From positions 1-64,000 of the forward strand of contig NZ_WWCN01000016.1 in assembly GCF_009857445.1 (NCBI RefSeq): a stretch of DNA of 64,000 nt, written 5' to 3'. Position numbers and translations under genes: made by a program. Source of the DNA: Duganella flavida. GTDB taxonomy: Bacteria; Pseudomonadota; Gammaproteobacteria; Burkholderiales; Burkholderiaceae_D. The notes under the pieces are model-generated. The model was not told the origin of the DNA. It did no database searches and saw nothing but the letters and a program-made list of their open reading frames with translations. Of this stretch, positions 1 to 9,211 are shown piece after piece; within the stretch, counting starts at the first letter, position 1, and each line of letters starts with the position of its first letter.

Positions 1-1
1 C

Positions 2-1084
2 GCGCCGGCCAGCGCAGGCGCTGCCGTCGCGTCGGTCGTCGCTGCACGCGCGCAGGAAACCATCACTTTGAGCGCAGCGCAGATCGCGGCGGCTGGCGTG
101 GTGGTCGCAACGGCGGCACCGGCGCCAGTCAGCACCATCCTCACGCTGCCGGGCGAAATCCGTTTCAACGAGGACCGTACCGCCCACGTGGTACCCAAGC
201 TGGCCGGCGTGGTCACCGCCGTGCATGCGCAGCTGGGCCAGTCCGTGCGGCGCGGCCAGTTGCTGGCGGTGATTGCCAGCAGCGCCCTGTCCGAACAGCG
301 CAGCGAACTGCTGGCGGCGCAAAAGCGGCTGGCGCTGGCCCGCACCACGCTGGAACGCGAACGCCAGCTGTGGCAAGACCAGATCTCCGCCGAACAGGAT
401 TACCTGCACGCCCAACAAACCCACGCCGAAGCCGAGCTGGCGGTGCAGAACGCCCGCCAGAAACTCAGCGTCCTGGGCGCCGGCGCCGCAGCAGGCGCGC
501 AACTCAACCAGCTGGAACTGCGCGCGCCGTTCGACGGTGTGGTGATGGAAAAGCACCTGGCGCTGGGCGAAGCAGTCAAGGAAGACGCCAACGTCTTCAC
601 CCTGTCCGACCTGACGCTGGTGTGGGCCGATTTTGCCGTGCCGCCGCAGGACCTTGAGCGCGTGCGCGTGGGCGACCGCGTCACCGTGCGTGCCACCGCC
701 TTTGCCGCGCAGGCCGAGGGCACGGTCAGCTACGTCGGCTCGCTGCTCGGCGAGCAGACCCGCACCGCCAACGCCCGCGTGGTGCTGGCCAATCCGCAGC
801 GCGCTTGGCGTCCCGGCTTGTTCGTCAACGTCGAAGTGCAGGCCGGCCGCAGTGAAGCTGCCATCACGGTGGCCGTCGACGCCGTGCAAACCATCGATGG
901 CCAGCCCGCCGTCTTCGTGCGCAACACCCAAGGCTTCCATGTGCAGCCGGTGGTGCTGGGCCGCAGCGACGGCCAGCGCACCGAGATCCTGCAAGGCCTG
1001 CCGCCCGGCGCACAGTACGCCGCCGCCAACAGCTACGTGCTGAAGGCGGAACTGGGCAAGGACAGCGCCGAACACGCGCACTGA
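2..1084 (+). CDS. CzcB/CusB-family RND efflux periplasmic adaptor, 5' end outside window
   Basis: Periplasmic membrane-fusion subunit of a heavy-metal RND efflux pump, linking the inner-membrane transporter to an outer-membrane channel. The reading frame is open to the left edge and the visible 360 codons include no convincing start, so the N-terminus (signal peptide) is missing. A possible TTG at 68 sits inside this open frame and is probably not the true start. Visible parts are the lipoyl/barrel-sandwich halves around VVPKLAGVVTAV and FDGVVMEKHLALGEAV, with a coiled-coil hairpin rich in Ala, Glu and Gln between them. A beta-barrel stretch follows (LVWADFAVPPQDLERVRVG). The CzcA-like transporter starts 15 nt downstream with an AGGAGA site, so the two are one operon. 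Metal specificity cannot be read from this subunit. Confidence 0.88.
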   Translation, partial: APASAGAAVASVVAARAQETITLSAAQIAAAGVVVATAAPAPVSTILTLPGEIRFNEDRTAHVVPKLAGVVTAVHAQLGQSVRRGQLLAVIASSALSEQRSELLAAQKRLALARTTLERERQLWQDQISAEQDYLHAQQTHAEAELAVQNARQKLSVLGAGAAAGAQLNQLELRAPFDGVVMEKHLALGEAVKEDANVFTLSDLTLVWADFAVPPQDLERVRVGDRVTVRATAFAAQAEGTVSYVGSLLGEQTRTANARVVLANPQRAWRPGLFVNVEVQAGRSEAAITVAVDAVQTIDGQPAVFVRNTQGFHVQPVVLGRSDGQRTEILQGLPPGAQYAAANSYVLKAELGKDSAEHAH

Positions 1085-1099
1085 TACAGGAGACCGACC

Positions 1100-4000
1100 A
1101 TGTTTGAACGACTTATCCGCTACGCCATCGCGCAGCGCTGGCTGGTCTTGCTGCTGGTGGCGGCGATGGCCGCGCTGGGTGTGGCCAGCTACCAGAAGCT
1201 GCCGATCGACGCCGTGCCCGATATCACCAATGTGCAGGTGCAAATCAATACTTCCGCGCCTGGCTACGCGCCGCTGGAGACCGAGCAGCGCATCACCGTG
1301 CCGCTGGAAAGCGTGCTGGCCGGCCTGCCGCGCCTTGAGCAAACCCGCTCGCTGTCGCGCTACGGCCTGTCGCAGATCACCGTGGTGTTCAAGGACGGCA
1401 CCGACATCTACTTCGCGCGCCAGCTGGTCAGCGAACGGCTGCAGGAAGCGCGCAGCAAGCTGCCGCCCGGGATCGCACCGGCGCTGGGCCCCATCTCCAG
1501 CGGCCTCGGTGAAATCTACCTGTGGACCGTGGAGGCCAAGCCGGATGCGAAAAAGCCCGACGGCACGCCCTATACGCCCACCGACCTGCGCGAGATCCAG
1601 GACTGGATCGTCAAGCCGCAGCTGCGCAACGTCGCCGGCGTCACCGAGATCAACACCATCGGCGGCTATGCGCGCGAGTACCACGTGGCGCCGCAGCCGC
1701 AGCGCCTCGCCGCCTACGGCCTGACGCTGCAAGAGCTGCTGGCGGCGCTGGAGCGCAACAACGGCAACGCCGGCGCCGGCTACATCGAAAAGCGCGGCGA
1801 GCAGCTGTTGGTGCGCGCGCCGGGACAGGTGCGCACACTGGACGACATCCGTAACATCGTGCTCCGCAGCGCCGACGGCGTGCCGGTGCGCGTGCGCGAC
1901 GTCGCTGAGGTGGAGCTGGGGCGCGAACTGCGCACCGGTGCGGCGACGGAAAACGGCCGCGAGGTAGTGCTAGGTACCGTCTTCATGCTGATCGGCCAGA
2001 ATAGCCGCGCCGTGGCGCAGGCGGTCGATAAACAAATGGACGTCATCAACCGCAGCCTGCCGCCGGGCGTGGTGGCGATCACGGTGTACGACCGCACCGC
2101 GCTGGTCGACAAAGCCATCAACACCGTGAAGAAAAATCTGCTGGAAGGCGCGGTGCTAGTGATTGCGGTGCTGTTCCTCTTCCTCGGCAACCTGCGCGCG
2201 GCTTTGATTACTGCGATGGTGATCCCGCTGTCCATGCTGTTCACCTTCAGCGGTATGGTCGCGTACAACGTCAGCGCCAACTTGCTGAGTCTCGGCGCAC
2301 TCGATTTCGGCATCATCGTTGATGGCGCCGTGGTCATCGTCGAGAACTGCGTGCGGCGTCTAGCGCATGCGCAGGCCATGCGCGGCCGTCCGCTCACGCG
2401 TGCGGAAAAATTCGAGGAAGTGTTTGGCGCGGCGCAGGAGGCACGCAGGCCGCTGCTGTTTGGGCAGTTGATCATTATGGTGGTCTACCTGCCGATCTTC
2501 GCGCTGACCGGCGTTGAAGGCCGCATGTTCCATCCAATGGCGTTGACCGTGGTGCTGGCGCTGGCCGGCGCGATGATCTTGTCGGTCACCTTTATTCCGG
2601 CGGCGGTGGCGCTGTTCATCGGCGACAGCGTGGTGGAGAAGCACACGCCGCGCCTGACCGGCTGGTACGGCGCGCTGCTGGAACGCGCGCTGGCCAATGC
2701 GCCGGTGGTGCTGAGCTTTGCCGGCATCGCGGTGGCCTTGTCGCTGCTGCTGGCCACGCGCATGGGCAGCGAGTTCGTGCCCTCGCTGAACGAAGGCGAC
2801 ATCGCCATGCAAGCCTTGCGCATCCCCGGTACCAGCCTGACGCAATCGGTGGAAATGCAAAAGCAGATCGAGACTACCCTGATGCACAAGTTCCCCGAGA
2901 TCGAACGCATATTCGCGCGCACCGGCACTGCGGAAATCGCCTCCGACCCGATGCCGCCGAATGTCTCGGACGGCTACATCATGCTCAAGCCGGAAGCGCA
3001 GTGGCCCAAGCCGAAGAAGTCGCGCGACGAATTGCTGACGGCGATACAAGCGACGGTAGCGCAACTGCCGGGTAATGCCTACGAGTTCTCGCAGCCGATC
3101 CAGCTGCGTTTCAACGAGCTGATATCGGGCGTGCGCAGCGACGTCGCCGTCAAGCTGTTTGGCGATGATGAGCAGGTGTTGAATGCCACCGCCGCGCGTA
3201 TCGCCGCCATGCTGTCCAGGGTCGATGGCGCGCAGGAGGTGAAGGTCGAGCAGACCGACGGCTTGCCAGTGCTGGTCATCGATATCGATCGCAGCAAGAC
3301 CGCGCGCTATGGCCTCAACGTCGGCGATGTGCAGGATGTGATTGCGACGGCGGTCGGTGGCCGCGAGGCAGGCAAGGTGTTTGAAGGCGATCGCCGTTTC
3401 GATATCGTGGTGCGCTTGCCGGATGCTCTGCGCGGCGACCTGGAAGCCATGCGGCGCTTGCCGTTGCCGCTGCCGGGCGGCGCTGGTCACTTTGTGCCGC
3501 TGGGCGAGGTGGCGAGCTTCAATGTGGTGCCGGGGCCGAACCAGATCAGCCGCGAGAATGGCAAGCGGCGTCTGGTCATCAGCGCCAATGTGCGCGGGCG
3601 CGATATTGGTTCGTTTGTGGCAGAGGCGGAAGGCCGTCTTCAGGAAGTGAAGATTCCGGCCGGGTACTGGACTTCGTGGGGCGGGCAGTTCGAGCAGCTG
3701 CAATCGGCGTCGCAGCGTTTGCGGATTGTGGTGCCTGCCGCGCTGGCGCTGGTGATGTTGCTACTGTTTGCGATGTTTGGCAATCTGCGCGACGGGTTGC
3801 TGGTGTTTAGCGGGATTCCGTTTGCATTGACCGGCGGCTTGGCCGCGCTGGCTTTGCGCGGCATACCGTTGTCGATATCGGCGGCGGTGGGCTTTATCGC
3901 TTTGTCTGGCGTGGCGGTGTTGAATGGCTTGGTGCTGATATCGGCCATTCGCAAATTGCGCGAGGAAGGCCGTAGCGTGGAGCAGGCCATCAGGGAAGGT

Positions 4001-4207
4001 GCGCTGGAACGTCTGCGGCCGGTGCTCATGACTGCACTGGTGGCGTCGTTGGGCTTCATCCCGATGGCGATTGCAACCGGCACCGGCGCCGAAGTCCAGC
4101 GCCCGCTGGCCACTGTGGTGATAGGGGGGATACTTTCCTCTACTGCGCTGACCTTGCTGGTGTTGCCGCTGCTTTATCGTCGCACGCATCTACCCCGCAC
4201 GCTTTAG
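1100..4207 (+). CDS. CzcA-type heavy-metal efflux RND transporter
   Basis: Inner-membrane proton-driven RND pump exporting divalent or monovalent metal cations. At 1035 residues it has the usual family length, with the N-terminal helix (WLVLLLVAAMAALGV) and two large periplasmic loops. The helix-4 signature LDFGIIVDGAVVIVENCVRR is the form I associate with the Co/Zn/Ni-type HME-RND pumps rather than the Cu/Ag CusA form. The start follows an AGGAGACCGACC leader, 15 nt after the adaptor stop. No outer-membrane CzcC gene follows; it may lie upstream outside the window. The gene ends facing the GH97 gene across a 30-bp perfect palindrome. Substrate assignment is inference from one motif. Confidence 0.92.
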   Translation: MFERLIRYAIAQRWLVLLLVAAMAALGVASYQKLPIDAVPDITNVQVQINTSAPGYAPLETEQRITVPLESVLAGLPRLEQTRSLSRYGLSQITVVFKDGTDIYFARQLVSERLQEARSKLPPGIAPALGPISSGLGEIYLWTVEAKPDAKKPDGTPYTPTDLREIQDWIVKPQLRNVAGVTEINTIGGYAREYHVAPQPQRLAAYGLTLQELLAALERNNGNAGAGYIEKRGEQLLVRAPGQVRTLDDIRNIVLRSADGVPVRVRDVAEVELGRELRTGAATENGREVVLGTVFMLIGQNSRAVAQAVDKQMDVINRSLPPGVVAITVYDRTALVDKAINTVKKNLLEGAVLVIAVLFLFLGNLRAALITAMVIPLSMLFTFSGMVAYNVSANLLSLGALDFGIIVDGAVVIVENCVRRLAHAQAMRGRPLTRAEKFEEVFGAAQEARRPLLFGQLIIMVVYLPIFALTGVEGRMFHPMALTVVLALAGAMILSVTFIPAAVALFIGDSVVEKHTPRLTGWYGALLERALANAPVVLSFAGIAVALSLLLATRMGSEFVPSLNEGDIAMQALRIPGTSLTQSVEMQKQIETTLMHKFPEIERIFARTGTAEIASDPMPPNVSDGYIMLKPEAQWPKPKKSRDELLTAIQATVAQLPGNAYEFSQPIQLRFNELISGVRSDVAVKLFGDDEQVLNATAARIAAMLSRVDGAQEVKVEQTDGLPVLVIDIDRSKTARYGLNVGDVQDVIATAVGGREAGKVFEGDRRFDIVVRLPDALRGDLEAMRRLPLPLPGGAGHFVPLGEVASFNVVPGPNQISRENGKRRLVISANVRGRDIGSFVAEAEGRLQEVKIPAGYWTSWGGQFEQLQSASQRLRIVVPAALALVMLLLFAMFGNLRDGLLVFSGIPFALTGGLAALALRGIPLSISAAVGFIALSGVAVLNGLVLISAIRKLREEGRSVEQAIREGALERLRPVLMTALVASLGFIPMAIATGTGAEVQRPLATVVIGGILSSTALTLLVLPLLYRRTHLPRTL

Positions 4208-4231
4208 CTTCGACATATGCATTACCACTTA

Positions 4232-4261
4232 GGGGTCAGACCCCGTACGGGGTCTGACCCC
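4232..4261. repeat. 30-bp perfect palindrome, GGGGTCAG family
   Basis: Perfect palindrome beginning GGGGTCAGACCCC and mirrored around GTAC. It lies in the 70-bp gap between the converging czcA-like and GH97 genes. It can form a strong hairpin in either transcript, so it could act as a bidirectional terminator, although no U-run follows. The GGGGTCAG end is shared with the elements at 14247, 20540 and 48871. Confidence 0.85.
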
Positions 4262-4277
4262 ACCTGGCCGTGCGGGG

Positions 4278-6323
4278 TTACTGCGACGTAAAGCGAATCG
4301 CCTGGCCGCCGCCGGGAGCCAGCTTGAGTTGCAAGACCGTCTTGGAGGTGACGTTCTTTTTCTCAATGACTATGTCGAAGCGGCGGATGGTGCGGTAGTC
4401 GGCGTGGTCGCCGTCGCGGTAGATTTCGGCCACGTAGCGCTTACCCGGATCGAGGAAGGTCAGCGGCAGCGACAACACACGGGCGTTGCCGTCGGTGACC
4501 GAGCCGACATACCAGTCATCCGAGCGGCGATCCTTGCGCGCGATGGTCGCGTACTCGCCCAGCTCACCGTGCAGCACGCGCGTATCGCTCCAATCGGTCG
4601 GTACGTCCTTGATAAACTTGAACGGGCCAGGATACTTCTCGTAGTTCTCAATCAAATCCGCCGCCATCACCACCGGCGAGTAAATCACCACAAAACTGGC
4701 CAGCTGCTTGGCCTGCGTCGAGTTGATCGGCCGTCCCTTCACACCTTCCAGACTGAGGATGCCTGGCGTGTAATCCATCGGACCACTCAGCATGCGCGTG
4801 AACACCAGATTCACTTCATGGTCAACGCTGTTAATCGGCGAGCCCCACGCGTTGTACTCCATCCCCCGTGCACCTTCGCGCGAAATCCAGTTCGGATAAG
4901 TGCGACGCAGACCGGTATCCTTGATCGGTTCATGCGTATCGATGGCCAGCTTGTAGCGCGCGGCCTCCGTCACCGCTTTCAAATAATGGCGCGAGCCTTC
5001 CTGCGAATCGGTATAGCCAAAATGCACCGCGCCATCCGCGCCGGGGAACAAGGCCGCGCCGGCATCCGTGACGTAGCCCGACTTGATGCTGTCTACTCCC
5101 AGCTTGGCATACAGCTGGTAGCCCGCATCCATCTGCTCCTCGTAGCGCGCGATATTCCCACCAGTCTCGTGATGCCCGATCAAACGCACGCCCTTCTGCT
5201 GCGCATACGCGCTGACACCCGCTAAGTCGAAATCCGGATACGCCTCGGTAAAGCTGAACGCCGAACCGCTACCCGACCAGTTGCCATCCCATCCCAAGTT
5301 CCAGCCCTCCACCAGCACGCCGCGGAAGCCGTTTTGCGCCGCGAAGTCGATATAGCGCTTGGCGTTGGCGGTAGTTGCACCGTGCCGCGCTCCCGACCCC
5401 CATGTGCTTTTCTCAAGGTGCATCTCCCACCACACGCCGACAAACTTGGATGGATGAACCCACGTGACATCGCCAAGCTTATTTGGCTCGTTCAAATTCA
5501 ACACCAGATCCGACATATACAAACCCGCCGCATTATCAGCAATCTGCATGGTGCGCCACGGCGTAGTGAACGCGCCGCGCCGCTGTACCGCCGGTCCGAA
5601 TGCCGATGGCGTCAAATGCGCGCGCAGCTTCTGGCCTTCCACTTTGCGCAGCCACATCGACGCATAATCCACCAGCGCCGCCTCATGAAACGCGATGTGG
5701 GTGCCGTCTTTGGTGCGTATGGTCAGCGGTGTATTGGCCATGCCCACTTCACTCAAAGGCGACTTCTTGATCGCATACTCCAAGGCCGCCTGTTCGCCAG
5801 CCTGCTGCCACCAAGCATAGGCTGGCGGTGCCACTACAAACTCGGTCAGCTCGTCGCTGATGCGCGTCTCCGGCAATTGCGCCTGCTCCGGGAATTCGTA
5901 GCGGAAGCCGACGCCATCGTCGAACACGCGGAACACCAGCGCCATGCGGCGGTTGTCCAAGGCCTTCTGCACTAGTTCCAGCCTTAGCTCTTTGTAGTGA
6001 TTGCGTACGTAGCGGCGCTCACCCCACGGCTGTTCCCACGTGTCGTCATGTTCGGACACGGCCTGCGACGCCAGCGTGAAGCCATTGTCCATCTGCGGCG
6101 CATTCGCCAGCAAAAATCCGAGGCGCGAGGTGGCGATCAGCGGCTTGCCGTTGCGCTGGATTTCATACGCGAGGCGGCCGTCATCTGCCAGCTGCACCGC
6201 GACGTTGATGGCGCGATTCGGTGAAGATACGGTGGCCAGCACCTCGGCCGCCGCGCTGGCGTACACGCCCAGCATCATGCAGGCGGCGGAAATCCAGCGG
6301 ACTTGCAGCGAATTGGTATGCAC
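4278..6323 (-). CDS. Glycoside hydrolase family 97 (alpha-glucosidase-like), secreted
   Basis: Probable periplasmic or secreted alpha-glucosidase/alpha-galactosidase of the SusB family (681 aa). I chose a GTG start at 6323: it has AAAGGAG 6 nt upstream and gives a signal peptide (VRWISAACMMLGVYASAAAE). Longer readings to 6572 would run into the halogenase gene. Family features are the N-terminal beta-super-sandwich with GFLLAN and DDGVGFRYEFPE, then a TIM barrel with GVLVEGWNLGWDGNW. Two acidic stretches, THEPIKDTGLRRTYPN and ARGMEYNAWG, match the catalytic-region glutamates known in SusB. It is the last gene of the alpha-glucan operon, 11 nt after the halogenase stop. Retaining versus inverting mechanism cannot be settled by eye. 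Confidence 0.93.
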   Translation of the reverse strand: MHTNSLQVRWISAACMMLGVYASAAAEVLATVSSPNRAINVAVQLADDGRLAYEIQRNGKPLIATSRLGFLLANAPQMDNGFTLASQAVSEHDDTWEQPWGERRYVRNHYKELRLELVQKALDNRRMALVFRVFDDGVGFRYEFPEQAQLPETRISDELTEFVVAPPAYAWWQQAGEQAALEYAIKKSPLSEVGMANTPLTIRTKDGTHIAFHEAALVDYASMWLRKVEGQKLRAHLTPSAFGPAVQRRGAFTTPWRTMQIADNAAGLYMSDLVLNLNEPNKLGDVTWVHPSKFVGVWWEMHLEKSTWGSGARHGATTANAKRYIDFAAQNGFRGVLVEGWNLGWDGNWSGSGSAFSFTEAYPDFDLAGVSAYAQQKGVRLIGHHETGGNIARYEEQMDAGYQLYAKLGVDSIKSGYVTDAGAALFPGADGAVHFGYTDSQEGSRHYLKAVTEAARYKLAIDTHEPIKDTGLRRTYPNWISREGARGMEYNAWGSPINSVDHEVNLVFTRMLSGPMDYTPGILSLEGVKGRPINSTQAKQLASFVVIYSPVVMAADLIENYEKYPGPFKFIKDVPTDWSDTRVLHGELGEYATIARKDRRSDDWYVGSVTDGNARVLSLPLTFLDPGKRYVAEIYRDGDHADYRTIRRFDIVIEKKNVTSKTVLQLKLAPGGGQAIRFTSQ

Positions 6324-6334
6324 AAAAAACTCCT

Positions 6335-7834
6335 TTAATTTGCCGCGCAGCGCGCCTTGATGAAGGCGGCGTGCGTCGGCATCTGGTCTACACACTTGCC
6401 GATCACCGAGGCGATATCGCCCAGGTAGTCGGCGATTTCTTGTTCCGGCAGCAGCTCGGCCAGCGGATGGTGGCCGGCCACCGGTACGCGCTGGCCTTCC
6501 AGCACCTGCAGCCAGCCCACTTCCGCAAACAGCTCGTTGTCGACGCGGACGATGCGCCCGCGCGTACGCCACAAATCCATCTTCTCGCGCAGCGTGTCCG
6601 GAATCTCCATGGTGCGCACGTAGTTCCAGAACGGCGTGTCATCGCGCTCGGTGGCGTGATAGTGCAGGATGATGAAATCGCGGATGCGCTCAATCTCGAA
6701 ATTGCACTGGCGGTTGAACTCCGCGATGTCCGGCGCGCTGAAACCGCGATCCGGGAAAAAGCTGATCAGGCGCGCGATGGTCGACTGCACCAGATGGATG
6801 CTGGTCGATTCCAGTGGCTCCAAGAAGCCGGACGACAGCCCGACCGCCACCACATTCTTGTTCCACACCTGTTTGCGCTTGCCGGCCTTGAAGCGCAGCA
6901 GTTTCGGCTCGGCTAGCGTACGGCCATCGAGGCTGTCCATCAGCTGCGCGCGCGCCTCGTCGTCGCTCATGAACCTGGACGAATACACATGGCCATTGCC
7001 AGTACGGTGCTGCAGGCCGATGCGCCACTGCCAGCCGGCCGGGCGTGCGGTGGCGCGGGTGTAGGGCAGCAGGCCGCCACCTAGCTCACACGGCACCGCC
7101 CACGCGCGGTCGCATGGCAGCCAGTGCGACCAGTCTTCAAAGCCGGTGTGCAGCGCTTCCTCGATCAGCAGGCCGCGGAAACCGGAGCAGTCGATGAACA
7201 ACTGGCCGCCGATCAAGTCGCCGTTCTCCATGCGCAGGGCGTCGACGTGGCCGTCGGAAGAGCGGGTCAGCACATCGGCCACCTTGCCCTCGATACGGCG
7301 TACGCCACGCGCTTCGCTGTACTGGCGCAGGTAGCGCGCATACAGGCCGGCGTCGAAGTGGAAGGCGTGCACGATGTCCGCCAGCGGCGAGTTACCATGC
7401 GAGCGGTCGGCGCGCATGAATTTCCCGGCGTTGGCGGCCATGCGGTTGATCGAATAGGTCTCCAGCGGCGGCGCCTTGCCCGCCTGCTGCATGCGCAGCC
7501 AGTACTGGTAGAACGGCAGCGTCGCCAGGTCCTGGCCGAAAATGCCGAAGCCGTGCATATAGCTGTCGCCGATGCGGCCCCAGTCCTTGAATTCGATGGC
7601 CAGCTTGAAGGTGGCCTGCGTCGCGCGCATGAACTCATCTTCGTCGATACCGAGCACCTGGTTGAATAACTTGATCATCGGGATGGTCGACTCTCCCACG
7701 CCGACGGTGCCGATATCATCCGACTCCACCAGTGTCAGTTCCACTTTGTCGCCCAGCACGCGCGACAGCGCCGCTGCCGTCATCCAGCCGGCGGTGCCGC
7801 CGCCGACGATCACTACATTCTTGATGGTCTCCAT
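6335..7834 (-). CDS. Flavin-dependent tryptophan halogenase-family protein
   Basis: FAD-dependent protein of the PrnA-type tryptophan halogenase family (499 aa). The Rossmann motif GGGTAG is at residues 11-16. Lys77 in ATFKLAIEF aligns with the catalytic lysine of PrnA, and FLEPLESTSIHLVQ carries the conserved glutamate region. The halogenase WxWxIP motif reads WQWRIGLQ, so the proline is lost. The gene abuts the GH13 gene (ATG directly after its stop) and precedes GH97 by 11 nt. This genetic setting is typical of halogenase homologues found in TonB-receptor carbohydrate operons, whose substrate is generally unknown. Free tryptophan is therefore doubtful, and a role tied to carbohydrate uptake is inference only. 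Confidence 0.9.
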   Translation of the reverse strand: METIKNVVIVGGGTAGWMTAAALSRVLGDKVELTLVESDDIGTVGVGESTIPMIKLFNQVLGIDEDEFMRATQATFKLAIEFKDWGRIGDSYMHGFGIFGQDLATLPFYQYWLRMQQAGKAPPLETYSINRMAANAGKFMRADRSHGNSPLADIVHAFHFDAGLYARYLRQYSEARGVRRIEGKVADVLTRSSDGHVDALRMENGDLIGGQLFIDCSGFRGLLIEEALHTGFEDWSHWLPCDRAWAVPCELGGGLLPYTRATARPAGWQWRIGLQHRTGNGHVYSSRFMSDDEARAQLMDSLDGRTLAEPKLLRFKAGKRKQVWNKNVVAVGLSSGFLEPLESTSIHLVQSTIARLISFFPDRGFSAPDIAEFNRQCNFEIERIRDFIILHYHATERDDTPFWNYVRTMEIPDTLREKMDLWRTRGRIVRVDNELFAEVGWLQVLEGQRVPVAGHHPLAELLPEQEIADYLGDIASVIGKCVDQMPTHAAFIKARCAAN

Positions 7835-9211
7835 CTACTCTGCCTTGGTCAGTATTTTGTAGCTCCACGGCGCCATCTCGAACCGTGTGCCGCCGTCGAC
7901 TTGCACCAATGCTTCGGTGCTGAAATCGCGATAGCGGCCGACATGCAGGTCATCGCGGAACCCGGCTTGCACCGGCTGTCCGCTCAGGTTAAACACCGCG
8001 AACACTTTGTCGTCGGCGTTCTGGCGCACGAAGCTGAAGATCTGCTTCGGCGCGTCGTTTGGAACCTGCTCCATGGTGGCGCCCCAATCGCCGTTCCACA
8101 GCGCGCTATGCTGCTTCTTCATGGCGAGCAGCTTGGTGTACAGCGCGGTGTATGGCGACGCCTGCCACTGTAGCGCATCGCGCTCGAAGAAGGCCAGCCG
8201 TTTGCGGTTGCCCGCTTCCTGGCCGTTGTAAATCAGCGGGATGCCTTCGCTGACAAAGGAAAACACGATGGCCGCATCCACCGCCGGCCCGAAGATCTCA
8301 AACTCGGTGCCATCCCACGCGTTCTTGTCATGGTTGGTGGTGTACAGCATGCGGTAGGCTTGCTTGGGATAGAACTTCTGGTTCCAGGCGTAGTAGGTGT
8401 ACAGCGAGGTGGCGTCGGCCTTGCCTTCTGCGACTGCTCTCAGGCCTTCCCACCAGGTCCAGGCATACGTCGCATCAAATGCGCGCGCGTGCATGTCGCG
8501 GCTTTCCCATTCGGCCAGCAGGAACACCGGCTTGATGGCGCGTAGTTCGGCCGCAGCGTGCTCCCAGAAATCGAGCGGCGTCAGGCCGGCGGCGTCGACG
8601 CGGTAGCCGTCCACGCCGGCCTCGCGCACCCAGAAGCGCATCGCATCGGTCATGTAGCGGCGCAGGCCGGGCTGCTGGTAATCGAGGTCGATGATGTCAT
8701 CCCAGTCGTACCATGGCGTGGGATGCGGTTGGCCCTTGCGGTCCTTCTCGTACCATTCCGGGTGGCTGGTGCGCAGTACGTTGTCCCACGAGGTATGGTT
8801 GCCGACCCAGTCGAGGATCACGTGCAGGCCTTGCGCATGGGCCGCCGCGACGAAGTGCTTGAAATCGTCCAGCGTGCCGAATTCGGGATTGACGGCCAGG
8901 TAGTCGCGCACCGCGTACGGGCTGCCCAGCGTACCTTTGCGCTTGGCCTGGCCGATCGGATGGATCGGCATCAGCCACAGGATGTCGACGCCGAGGGCCT
9001 TGAGGCGCGGCAGTTCGCGTTCGGCGGCACGGAAGCTGCCCTCCGGCGTGAACTGGCGGGTGTTGATCTGGTAGATGCTGGCGTTCTTGGTCCATTCCGC
9101 GTGCTGGAACTGGACGTAAGGTTTCGGTTGGTAGGCGTCAGGAGCGGCAGCATGTACGGAGACATGAACCGCTCCTGACAGCACGAGTGCCATCAGGAGC
9201 GCGGTTTTCAT
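7835..9211 (-). CDS. GH13 alpha-amylase-family glycosidase, exported
   Basis: Hydrolyses alpha-1,4-glucans or maltodextrins, probably in the periplasm or outside the cell (458 aa). The signal peptide is MKTALLMALVLSGAVHVSVHAAA. The four GH13 regions are readable: I DWVGNH (134-139), II GYRVDAA with nucleophile Asp206, III LLAEWE with acid/base Glu234, IV TTNHD with Asp295. The ATG overlaps the TonB-receptor stop by one base (TGATG), implying translational coupling. The halogenase starts directly after this gene. The product is shorter than large multidomain amylases and has no visible starch-binding domain, in line with a maltodextrin-level enzyme. Confidence 0.95.
   Translation of the reverse strand: MKTALLMALVLSGAVHVSVHAAAPDAYQPKPYVQFQHAEWTKNASIYQINTRQFTPEGSFRAAERELPRLKALGVDILWLMPIHPIGQAKRKGTLGSPYAVRDYLAVNPEFGTLDDFKHFVAAAHAQGLHVILDWVGNHTSWDNVLRTSHPEWYEKDRKGQPHPTPWYDWDDIIDLDYQQPGLRRYMTDAMRFWVREAGVDGYRVDAAGLTPLDFWEHAAAELRAIKPVFLLAEWESRDMHARAFDATYAWTWWEGLRAVAEGKADATSLYTYYAWNQKFYPKQAYRMLYTTNHDKNAWDGTEFEIFGPAVDAAIVFSFVSEGIPLIYNGQEAGNRKRLAFFERDALQWQASPYTALYTKLLAMKKQHSALWNGDWGATMEQVPNDAPKQIFSFVRQNADDKVFAVFNLSGQPVQAGFRDDLHVGRYRDFSTEALVQVDGGTRFEMAPWSYKILTKAE

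Noticed and set aside
6335..7834. Secondary-metabolite cluster marked by the halogenase
   Set aside because: Neighbours are carbohydrate uptake and hydrolysis genes only; no biosynthetic core enzyme is adjacent.
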